Source: Streptomyces griseocarneus (lineage in GTDB: Bacteria > Actinomycetota > Actinomycetes > Streptomycetales > Streptomycetaceae). Taken from it: a stretch of 64,000 nt of DNA. Each line of letters begins with the position of its first letter. The stretch's first letter is position 1. The notes beneath the pieces are model-generated. The model did no database searches. It worked only from the letters and a program-made list of their open reading frames with translations, and was not told where the DNA came from. The stretch is from positions 135,135-199,134 of the forward strand of contig NZ_BNBL01000012.1 in the NCBI RefSeq assembly GCF_014655595.1, read 5' to 3'. A program made the translations under genes and the position numbers. Below, one piece after another: positions 55,944-64,000 of the stretch.

Positions 55944-56139
55944 CTTTCGTCCCGCGTACGGATCCCGTCCCCACCGGCCCGTGCCGGTCGAACCCGCCCG
56001 TACTCGTCGTACGTCCTGCTCATACAGCCGCTCGCACGGCTATGCGGCTGACCGTAGCACCCGCCCGCGACCCCGCCGCGCCCCCGGCGAAGGCCAATGC
56101 GCGCACCGGGCGCCCCATGGCGCGCCGTAGGCTTGTCAC
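55944..56139. other. gap before tsaB
   Basis: 196 bases, divergent between the YkuD-like gene and tsaB. No gene or tRNA is supported here. Confidence 0.5.
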
Positions 56140-56808
56140 GTGCTGCTGCTCGCTCTGGATACCGCCACCCCCGCTGTCACCGTCGCCCTCCACGACGGCG
56201 AGTCCGTCATCGCCGAGTCGAGCCAGGTCGACGCCCGCCGGCACGGGGAGCTGCTGCTGCCCGCCGTGGACCGGGTGCTGGGCGAGGCGGGACGCACGCT
56301 GGACGCCGTGACCGGCATCGTCGTCGGCGTCGGGCCGGGCCCCTACACGGGCCTGCGCGTCGGCATCGTCACCGCCGCGACCTTCGCCTCCGTGCTGTCC
56401 GTGCCCGTCCACAGCCTGTGCACGCTCGACGGCATCGCCTACGCCGCCGGGCAGGCGGGCCTCGAGGGCGAATTCGTCGTCGCGACGGACGCCCGCCGCA
56501 AGGAGGTCTACTGGGCGCGCTACGCCGACGCCCGCACCCGCGTCACCGAGCCCGCCGTGGACCGCCCGGCCGAGCTCGCCGAGCGCGTCGCGGGCCTGAC
56601 CGCCGTCGGCGCGGGCGCCGTGCTCTACCCCGACGCCTTCACCGACGTCCGCACCGACCTGCCGCAGCACCAGTCGGCGGGCGCGCTGGCCGCCCTGGCG
56701 GCCGAGAAGCTGCGCACCGGCGGGGAGTTCCTGCCCGGCCGGCCGCTGTACCTGCGCCGCCCGGACGCCCAGGTGCCGGCCAACTACAAGGTGGTCACGC
56801 CGCAGTGA
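56140..56808 (+). CDS. tsaB: tRNA threonylcarbamoyladenosine biosynthesis protein TsaB
   Basis: A 222-residue Hsp70-like ASKHA protein (LLALDTATPAVTVALHDGE ... GVGPGPYTGLRVG) that heterodimerises with TsaD for t6A synthesis. The start is GTG at 56140. Its stop overlaps the rimI start (GTGA), showing coupling. Confidence 0.93.
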   Translation: MLLLALDTATPAVTVALHDGESVIAESSQVDARRHGELLLPAVDRVLGEAGRTLDAVTGIVVGVGPGPYTGLRVGIVTAATFASVLSVPVHSLCTLDGIAYAAGQAGLEGEFVVATDARRKEVYWARYADARTRVTEPAVDRPAELAERVAGLTAVGAGAVLYPDAFTDVRTDLPQHQSAGALAALAAEKLRTGGEFLPGRPLYLRRPDAQVPANYKVVTPQ

Positions 56809-57323
56809 CCGGGGCAGCCGCGGCGGTCGGCATCCGCGAGATGCGCTGGTGGGACATCGGGCCGGTGCTGGAGCTGGAGAAGGCGCTCTTCCCGCACGAC
56901 GCCTGGTCCAAGGGCCTGTTCTGGTCGGAGCTGGCGCACGCGCGCGGGGCGAACGCCAACCGCCGCTACGTCGTCGCCGTCGACCCGGACGGGCGGATCG
57001 TCGGCTACGCCGGCCTCGCCGCCATCGACGGCACGGGCGACGTGCAGACCATCGCCGTCGCCCAGGAACACTGGAGCACGGGCCTGGGCGCCCGCCTGCT
57101 CACCGAACTGCTCACGACCGCGACCGCCTTCGAATGCCGCGAGGTGCTGCTCGAGGTGCGCGTCGACAACACCCGCGCCCAGCGCCTGTACGAGCGCTTC
57201 GGCTTCGAGCCCGTAGGCGTCCGCCGCGGCTACTACCAGCCCGGCAACATCGACGCGCTCGTGATGCGTCTGACCGATCCGAACTTCGCAGTGCAAGGAA
57301 TGACCCATGGCTCGCAAGGCTGA
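56805..57323 (+). CDS. rimI: ribosomal protein S18-alanine N-acetyltransferase
   Basis: A 172-residue GNAT enzyme (IREMRWWDIGPVLELEKALF; acetyl-CoA loop VQTIAVAQEHWSTGLGARLL). GTG at 56805 overlaps the tsaB stop by four bases, and its own end overlaps tsaD by 17 bases. It lies between tsaB and tsaD as in many bacteria. Its substrate in actinobacteria is not settled. Confidence 0.9.
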   Translation: MTGAAAAVGIREMRWWDIGPVLELEKALFPHDAWSKGLFWSELAHARGANANRRYVVAVDPDGRIVGYAGLAAIDGTGDVQTIAVAQEHWSTGLGARLLTELLTTATAFECREVLLEVRVDNTRAQRLYERFGFEPVGVRRGYYQPGNIDALVMRLTDPNFAVQGMTHGSQG

Positions 57324-58467
57324 CGAACCCCTCGTCCTCGGCATCGAGACCTCCTGCGACGAGACCGGCGTCGGCATCGTCCGCGGCCACACGCTCCTCG
57401 CCGACGCCGTCGCCTCCAGCGTCGACGAACACGCCCGCTTCGGCGGCGTGGTCCCCGAGGTCGCCAGCCGGGCGCACCTGGAGGCCATGGTCCCGACGAT
57501 CCAGCGCGCCCTGAAGGAAGCCGGGGTGAGCGCGAAGGACCTCGACGGCATCGCGGTGACCGCCGGCCCCGGCCTCGCCGGCGCCCTCCTCGTCGGCGTC
57601 TCGGCCGCCAAGGCGTACGCCTACGCGCTGGGCAAGCCGCTCTACGGCGTCAACCACCTCGCCTCGCACATCTGCGTGGACCAGCTCGAGCACGGCGCCC
57701 TGCCCGAGCCGACGATGGCCCTGCTGGTCAGCGGCGGCCACTCCTCCCTGCTGCTGGCCCCCGACATCACCGCCGACGTCCGGCCGCTCGGCTCGACCAT
57801 CGACGACGCGGCGGGCGAGGCCTTCGACAAGATCGCCCGGGTGCTGAACCTGGGCTTCCCCGGCGGCCCGGTCATCGACCGCTACGCCCGCGAGGGCGAC
57901 CCGGACGCCATCCGCTTCCCGCGCGGCCTGACCGGCCCGCGCGACCCGATATACGACTTCTCCTTCTCCGGCCTGAAGACCGCCGTGGCCCGCTGGATCG
58001 AGGCCAGGCGCGCGGCCGGCGAGAACGTTCCCGTGGCGGACGTCGCGGCCTCCTTCCAGGAGGCGGTCGTCGACGTCCTCACCCGCAAGGCCGTCCGCGC
58101 CTGCAAGGACCACGGCGTGGACCACCTGATGATCGGCGGCGGCGTCGCGGCCAACACCCGCCTGCGCGCGATGGCCCAGCGCCGCTGCGAGGACGCCGGC
58201 ATCACGCTGCGCGTGCCGCGCCCCAAGCTGTGCACGGACAACGGCGCGATGGTCGCCGCGCTCGGCGCCGAGATGGTCGCGCGCGGCCGCGCGGCGTCCT
58301 CGTGGGACCTGTCGGCGGACTCGTCGCTGCCGGTCACCGAGACGCACGTACCGGGACACGACCACGAGGACGACCACGACCACGGGCACTCCCACGGGCA
58401 CGGGCACGGGCACTCGCACGACCACGACCACGTGCACGAGCTGAGCAAGCAGAACCTCTACGAGTGA
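57307..58467 (+). CDS. tsaD: tRNA threonylcarbamoyltransferase TsaD with His-rich tail
   Basis: A 386-residue ASKHA-fold enzyme that transfers the threonylcarbamoyl group to A37 of tRNA. The iron-binding NHLASHI motif and GIETSCDETGVGI are present. Family members are about 340 residues; here about 45 extra residues form a His/Asp tail (GHDHEDDHDHGHSHGHG and following). The tail may bind metal, and it sits near the His-rich gene at 55025. It overlaps rimI by 17 bases. Confidence 0.94.
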   Translation: MARKADEPLVLGIETSCDETGVGIVRGHTLLADAVASSVDEHARFGGVVPEVASRAHLEAMVPTIQRALKEAGVSAKDLDGIAVTAGPGLAGALLVGVSAAKAYAYALGKPLYGVNHLASHICVDQLEHGALPEPTMALLVSGGHSSLLLAPDITADVRPLGSTIDDAAGEAFDKIARVLNLGFPGGPVIDRYAREGDPDAIRFPRGLTGPRDPIYDFSFSGLKTAVARWIEARRAAGENVPVADVAASFQEAVVDVLTRKAVRACKDHGVDHLMIGGGVAANTRLRAMAQRRCEDAGITLRVPRPKLCTDNGAMVAALGAEMVARGRAASSWDLSADSSLPVTETHVPGHDHEDDHDHGHSHGHGHGHSHDHDHVHELSKQNLYE

Positions 58468-58473
58468 TCCGGG

Positions 58474-59682
58474 CTACGCGCCGGCGGGCCGCCCCAGCAG
58501 CATCGCCGGCGCGCCGGCCACCCGGGTCAGCACGATCACGCAGGAGTTCGGGCCCGCGAGCTTGAGCTTCCTGCGCAGCTCCTCCGGCTCCACCGCCGAC
58601 CCCCGCTTCTTGATGACGGCGACCCCGATCCCGCGCTCGCGCACGATCGCCTTCAGCCGCTTCAGGTTGAACGGCAGCACGTCCGTGATCTCGTACGCCG
58701 CCGCGTAATCCGTCGGCCGCAGTTCGTCGCTCGTCACGTAGGCGATGGTCTCGTCGACCAGCCCGCCCTCACCCAGCTCCGCCGCGACCTCCGCCACCAG
58801 GTGGGCGCGGATCACGGCGCCGTCCGGCTCGTAGAGGTAGCGGCCCACGGGGCGTACGGCCGGGTCCGGCAGGCCGCGGCCCACCAGGGACGCGCCGGAC
58901 GGCAGGAGGGTCGCCCGGCGGGCGCCGGGCGTCGTGCCGAACCACAGCACGGCCTCCTTCACGTCGCCGCCGTCCGAGATCCATTCCGCTTCGGCGTCGT
59001 CGGGCACCGCCTCGTGCGGCACGCCCGGTGCGATCTTCAGGGCCGCGCGGGGGGCCGTGCGGGCGGCCTCGATCGCCCACGAGAGCGGCGGGGAGTAGGC
59101 CTCCGGGTCGAAGATGCGGCCCCGGCCGCCGCGCCGGGCCGGGTCGACGAACACGGCGTCGTAACCCGAGGTGTCGACCTCCGTGACGTCGGCGCAGCGC
59201 ACCTCGATGAGGTCGGACAGGCCCAGCGCCTCCGCGTTGGCGCGGGCGACCTCGCAGGTCAGCGGGTCGCGGTCGACGGCCAGCACGAAGATGCCGGCGC
59301 GCGCCAGGGCGATCGCGTCGCCGCCGATGCCGCAGCACAGATCGGCGACGCGGCGCACGCCGAGCGCCTCGAAGCGCCGGGCGCGGTAGGTGGCCACCGA
59401 GGCGCGCGTGGACTGCTCCACGCCGTTGGGCGTGAAGAACATGCGGTACGCGTCCTGCGCGCCGAACTTCGCGACCGCGCGCTGCCTCAGTCGCGCCTGG
59501 CCGAGGGCGGCGGACACCAGGGCGGCCGGGTGCTCGCGGCGCAGGCGGGTCGCCGTGGCGAGTTCCTGCGCGGGGTCGTGGTCGCGCAGCCCGTCGAGGA
59601 GGGCGCGCCCCTCGTCCGTGAGGAGGGCGGTGAAGGCGGCGGTGGCCTCGGCGGCGTCGGCGGCGGGGTTCGGTGCGGGCAC
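58474..59682 (-). CDS. class I SAM-dependent methyltransferase (THUMP-like)
   Basis: About 402 residues. The SAM motif I is VADLCCGIGGDAIAL; the later DAVFVDPARRGGRGR block is typical of the RsmD/THUMP-type RNA methyltransferase relatives. GTG at 59682 has GGGAG ten bases upstream; an in-frame ATG at 59691 is very close to that site, so the GTG is preferred. Substrate unknown; RNA is likely. It is convergent with tsaD. Confidence 0.8.
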   Translation of the reverse strand: MPAPNPAADAAEATAAFTALLTDEGRALLDGLRDHDPAQELATATRLRREHPAALVSAALGQARLRQRAVAKFGAQDAYRMFFTPNGVEQSTRASVATYRARRFEALGVRRVADLCCGIGGDAIALARAGIFVLAVDRDPLTCEVARANAEALGLSDLIEVRCADVTEVDTSGYDAVFVDPARRGGRGRIFDPEAYSPPLSWAIEAARTAPRAALKIAPGVPHEAVPDDAEAEWISDGGDVKEAVLWFGTTPGARRATLLPSGASLVGRGLPDPAVRPVGRYLYEPDGAVIRAHLVAEVAAELGEGGLVDETIAYVTSDELRPTDYAAAYEITDVLPFNLKRLKAIVRERGIGVAVIKKRGSAVEPEELRRKLKLAGPNSCVIVLTRVAGAPAMLLGRPAGA

Positions 59683-59808
59683 GTGTCTCATTCTCTCCCG
59701 CCTCTCCCACGGGCCACGACCGCGCGTCACGGCCGCACCCCACGACCGCACGTCCCGCCGACCCGGCCCCCCGCGCGAGGTTCGAACGCATGCACAAGAA
59801 TCGTCCGG

Positions 59809-60681
59809 GTGAGCCTGTCTGTTTCCGGCCGTCGTGGCCGCCGCCCCGCCGCCGTCCTCGCGTCCGCCGCCCTGCTGCTGACCGGCGTCCTCGCCGGGTG
59901 CTCCGGATCGTCCTCCGGCTCCTCCTCGGGGCCGTCCGGCCGCGCGCAGACGCCGCGGGCGGCGGGGACGCCCGCGCCGTCCGCCGCGCCCGACGACGCG
60001 TACCGCCGCTGGGGACTGGACAGGCCCCTCGCCGCCCCGCCGGCCCCGCCCGCGAAGAAGCCCGTGGCGACCTCCGGCCCCGGCGGCACCCCGCCGGTCG
60101 TACGGCGCATACCGACCCAGGACAAGGTCGTCTTCATCACCATCGACGACGGGGCCGAGAAGGACCCGGAGTTCGTGAAGATGGCGCAGGACCTGAAGCT
60201 GCCGTTCACGATGTTCCTCACCGACGACATCGCCCGCGCGGGCAGCGGCTACGGCTACTTCGACCGGCTGCGCGCCCTCGGCAACGGCGTCCACAACCAC
60301 ACCCTCGGCCACCCCAACCTGCGCACCCTGCCGGCCGATGCCCAGCGGCGCGAGATATGCGGGCAGCAGGACGCCCTGGAGAAGCGTTTCGGTACCCGCC
60401 CCACCCTCTTCCGGCCGCCCTACGGCAACTACAACGACGCCACCCTCACCGCGGCCGGCGGCTGCGGGGTGCGGGCGGTCGTGCTGTGGGAGGTCACGAT
60501 GCAGATCAACGACATGCGTTACGCGCAGGGCGACTCGCTGCGCCCCGGCGACATCGTGCTGGCCCACTTCCGCGGACCGGGGGAGCTCAAGGGCACCTCG
60601 ATGACCAAGATGGTCACCAACATGCTGCGCAGCATCCAGCGGCAGGGGTACACGGTGGCCCGGCTCGAGGACTACCTCTAG
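59809..60681 (+). CDS. secreted polysaccharide deacetylase (NodB) lipoprotein
   Basis: A 290-residue exported enzyme. The lipobox is LTGVLAGC near residue 25-32, followed by a Ser/Pro-rich linker. The NodB domain has ITIDDG (metal/catalytic Asp), HNHTLGH (His metal ligands) and RPPYGNY. It probably deacetylates peptidoglycan or another wall glycan. GTG at 59809 is chosen; the ribosome site is weak. A partner wall-editing role with the YkuD-like and PIG-L genes is possible but not shown. Confidence 0.85.
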   Translation: MSLSVSGRRGRRPAAVLASAALLLTGVLAGCSGSSSGSSSGPSGRAQTPRAAGTPAPSAAPDDAYRRWGLDRPLAAPPAPPAKKPVATSGPGGTPPVVRRIPTQDKVVFITIDDGAEKDPEFVKMAQDLKLPFTMFLTDDIARAGSGYGYFDRLRALGNGVHNHTLGHPNLRTLPADAQRREICGQQDALEKRFGTRPTLFRPPYGNYNDATLTAAGGCGVRAVVLWEVTMQINDMRYAQGDSLRPGDIVLAHFRGPGELKGTSMTKMVTNMLRSIQRQGYTVARLEDYL

Positions 60682-60826
60682 GACTGTCTCCGGGACTGTC
60701 GCCAGGACGCCCGCGGACTACCCCTCCGGGGGGAGAGTGCGGTGATCCCTCGCTGGGTAGGGCATCCTCGGCCGTCCTCCGCAGGGGGCCGCCGCCGCCG
60801 GAACCAGGGGCTCGCCGCACGGCGAA

Positions 60827-60853
60827 TTGGCACTCCGCTTGACCGAGTGCTAA
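60827..60853 (+). promoter_or_regulatory. CIRCE operator 1 (HrcA)
   Basis: TTGGCACTC-N9-GAGTGCTAA: nearly the full CIRCE consensus. Its spacer contains the -35 of the groES promoter, so HrcA would block RNA polymerase directly. Confidence 0.9.
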
Positions 60854-60867
60854 CCGCGTCATAGTCT
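60839..60867 (+). promoter_or_regulatory. groES-groEL1 promoter
   Basis: TTGACC (60839-60844), a 17-bp spacer and TAGTCT (60862-60867), a good primary-sigma promoter. Both CIRCE elements overlap it or its start. Confidence 0.8.
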
Positions 60868-60875
60868 CGGCACCG

Positions 60876-60902
60876 TTGGCACTCTCCACTGGTGAGTGCC
60901 AA
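60876..60902 (+). promoter_or_regulatory. CIRCE operator 2 (HrcA)
   Basis: TTGGCACTC-N9-GAGTGCCAA, a perfect palindrome covering the transcription start region. Confidence 0.9.
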
Positions 60903-61002
60903 ACACAGCGACGGGCAGATCCGGCACCCGCGACGACGGATCTACCAGGTCGCCACCTCAGACAATTGACCCCGTGAGATCTCCGAAGGGGGAGGTCGGA
61001 TC

Positions 61003-61311
61003 GTGACGACCGCCAGCTCCAAGGTTGCCATCAAGCCGCTTGAGGACCGCATTGTGGTCCAGCCGCTCGACGCCGAGCAGACCACGGCCTCCGGCCTGGT
61101 CATTCCGGACACCGCCAAGGAGAAGCCCCAGGAGGGCGCTGTCCTGGCCGTGGGCCCGGGCCGCTTCGAGAACGGCGAGCGCCTCCCGCTCGACGTGAAG
61201 GTCGGTGACATCGTGCTCTACAGCAAGTACGGCGGCACCGAGGTGAAGTACAACGGCGACGAGTACCTCGTCCTCTCGGCCCGCGACGTCCTCGCGGTCA
61301 TCGAGAAGTAG
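61003..61311 (+). CDS. groES: co-chaperonin GroES
   Basis: A 102-residue ring-cap protein of the chaperonin (KVAIKPLEDRIVVQPLDAEQTTASGLVIPDTA). The start is GTG at 61003 with AGGGGGAGG upstream. It is cotranscribed with groEL1, 129 bases downstream, under HrcA control. Confidence 0.97.
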   Translation: MTTASSKVAIKPLEDRIVVQPLDAEQTTASGLVIPDTAKEKPQEGAVLAVGPGRFENGERLPLDVKVGDIVLYSKYGGTEVKYNGDEYLVLSARDVLAVIEK

Positions 61312-61440
61312 TTCACCCGAAGCTTTCGAGCTATCGAAGAAGCTTTCGAAGCTTTTGATCTGCGCCCCTGGTTCCCGTGCCTGCTAGCCGGGCACCGGGG
61401 GCGCAGTTCGTTTGAGATTACGGCGAAGGATACGTAACCC
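61312..61440 (+). other. groES-groEL gap
   Basis: It contains repeated GAAGCTTTCGA-like sequence (61319-61356) including AGCTTTCGAAGCT, which forms small hairpins. It may attenuate or process the bicistronic mRNA. Confidence 0.5.
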
Positions 61441-63069
<1,629 letters not shown>

Positions 63070-63089
63070 CGCACGCCCTTCCGTACCGC

Positions 63090-63137
63090 GGCCCGGCCCG
63101 GTCTCCCCACGAGGGGAGGCCGGGCCGGGCCCGTTTT
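63090..63137 (+). terminator. terminator of groES-groEL1
   Basis: A 19-bp stem (63090-63108 with 63113-63131, one wobble), loop ACGA, then CGTTTT. Strong intrinsic terminator. Confidence 0.9.
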
Positions 63138-63138
63138 C

Positions 63139-63212
63139 GTTTCTACGCACGTACCGCGTTTCTGCGCACGTACCGCGTTTCTACGAACCCACGCGTTTTA
63201 CGAACCCACGGC
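63139..63212. repeat. minisatellite at the 3' end of the SnoaL gene
   Basis: Four diverging units of 18-19 bp beginning GTTTCTACG: 63139, 63158, 63177 and 63195. The last unit covers the final codons and stop (63198-63200) of the minus-strand gene. The first two share CGCACGTACC; the latter two share CGAACCCACG. Confidence 0.8.
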
Positions 63213-63896
63213 GCCCAGCTGGCGCAGCAGCCCCAGCATGTCGTAGACCCACCAGCCCTCCGCGATCTTCCCGTCGACGAAGCGGTGGATCGTCACCCCG
63301 TCCATGGCGACCGTCTGCCCCGTGGGCTGCAGGCCCGCGAAGTCGCCCTGGTGGGTGCCCCGCCAGGTCCAGTGGGTGCTGACCTCGTCGCCCTCGGCCA
63401 GCTGGCGGTGCAGGGTGAAGCCGAAGTCGAAGGCGTCCCGCCAGCCCGTCACGTCCTGCTTCAGGGCCTCGCACCCGACCGCGGTCCGCTCCTCCTTGCC
63501 GACGTCGTGGTCGACGTAGTCGGCCGTGCAGAGCTCGTCGATGAGGTCCAGGTCCCCGCCGACGGCGACCTCGTCGAAGAAGCGGCGGGCCGTCGTCCTG
63601 TTCAGCTGCTCGTCGCGGACGACGTCGAGGTCGGTGAAGCTCGGCAGCCCGTCGCAGAGCGCGACCATCTCCTCGAAGATCCGGTTGGTCTCGGGGAGGT
63701 TCGAGTTCTCCATCGCCTTCTCGTAGGACGGGAACTCGATGATCTCCACGTAGTGCTCGCTGTCGGTGTGGTCGCGGCCGACGATGGAGTGGGTGGCGGT
63801 GCGCTTGCCCTCGGTCGCGGCGACCCAGTCGTCCATGAGCCGGTTCATGTCGTCGTACCGACTCGTCTTGCAGTCGATTACCTGTACGAAAGTCAT
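63198..63896 (-). CDS. SnoaL-like protein with N-terminal ferredoxin-like domain
   Basis: A 232-residue protein. The N-terminal part (about 1-90, MTFVQVIDCKTSRYDDMN...) resembles a dimeric alpha-beta barrel domain; from about 100 there is a SnoaL-type fold (ARRFFDEVAVGGDLDLIDELC, TWRGTHQGDFAGLQPTG). SnoaL proteins include polyketide cyclases and other small-molecule enzymes. ATG at 63896 has GGGAGG upstream. Its 3' end is inside a tandem repeat. Function unknown. Confidence 0.7.
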   Translation of the reverse strand: MTFVQVIDCKTSRYDDMNRLMDDWVAATEGKRTATHSIVGRDHTDSEHYVEIIEFPSYEKAMENSNLPETNRIFEEMVALCDGLPSFTDLDVVRDEQLNRTTARRFFDEVAVGGDLDLIDELCTADYVDHDVGKEERTAVGCEALKQDVTGWRDAFDFGFTLHRQLAEGDEVSTHWTWRGTHQGDFAGLQPTGQTVAMDGVTIHRFVDGKIAEGWWVYDMLGLLRQLGAVGS

Positions 63897-63915
63897 GGCG
63901 CCTCCCGGGTGATAT

Positions 63916-63934
63916 ATCCAGGTTAGTCCTGGAT
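63916..63934 (-). promoter_or_regulatory. operator-like palindrome before the SnoaL gene
   Basis: ATCCAGG ttagt CCTGGAT: perfect 7-bp arms and 5-bp spacer. It overlaps the -10-like ATATAT (63911-63917) of the minus-strand promoter, so a repressor is plausible. The regulator is not identified. Confidence 0.6.
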
Positions 63935-64000
63935 CAGGGCACCCGAGAGGCTCACTGTTCCGTCAGTTCGGCCCGTACCTGCGCCCGGTCGTGGCCCCCG

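Noticed and set aside
55944..56051. Segment resembling a tRNA T-arm (GGTTCGACC on the minus strand)
   Set aside because: The stem does not pair and no acceptor or anticodon arms can be drawn; not a tRNA.

Overview
This window is chromosomal DNA of a Streptomyces-like actinobacterium. The evidence is the very high G+C content, the frequent GTG starts, and the gene order str operon (rpsL-rpsG-fusA-tuf), S10-spc-alpha ribosomal superoperon, adk-map-infA, rplM-rpsI, glmM-coaA-glmS-acpS-alr-tsaEBD, groES-groEL1. Double CIRCE operators, actinobacterial tails on S3, L17 and S9, a WhiB-family protein and rare TTA codons fit the same lineage. I cannot name the species.

Layout. Positions 1-4217 are an accessory block beside the str operon. 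It holds two siphophage-type tail genes on the minus strand (cut by the left edge), a small hypothetical gene ending in a 16-bp minisatellite, a minus-strand regulatory triplet (WhiB-like, Cys-rich protein, small HTH) and an XRE-type regulator. TTGCG-N4-CGCAA palindromes recur in its intergenic regions. Positions 4324-8998 are the str operon. Positions 9039-13217 carry a phosphoesterase, an ArsR-type regulator and a secreted PIG-L deacetylase. Positions 13428-30044 hold the S10, spc and alpha operons with secY, adk, map, infA, rpmJ and rpoA. truA, a two-part glycosyltransferase, a lipoprotein, a proline/glutamine-rich membrane protein and an ABC-F ATPase lead to rplM-rpsI (37231-38496).

Positions 38574-43698 are cell-envelope and cofactor genes (glmM, coaA, glmS, acpS). 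A second accessory insert of about 6.5 kb (43737-50214) separates acpS from nnrD-alr. It contains a two-component system, a small membrane protein, a MerR-type regulator and a 1,028-residue trypsin-NACHT protein with two TTA codons, which looks like an antiviral STAND ATPase. Housekeeping genes resume with nnrD, alr, a hydrolase, tsaE, tsaB, rimI and tsaD. The end of the window has a methyltransferase, a NodB deacetylase, groES-groEL1 under two CIRCE elements, and a SnoaL-like protein whose 3' end sits in a second minisatellite.

How the parts work together. Most of the window is the translation machinery and its regulation, including a 25-bp leader element shared between rpsL and rpsJ. The likely novelty is in the two accessory blocks: a possible headless tail (tailocin-like) locus with its own operator set, and a protease-NACHT defence gene probably under bldA control. 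No tRNA, rRNA, CRISPR array, insertion sequence or integrase was found.
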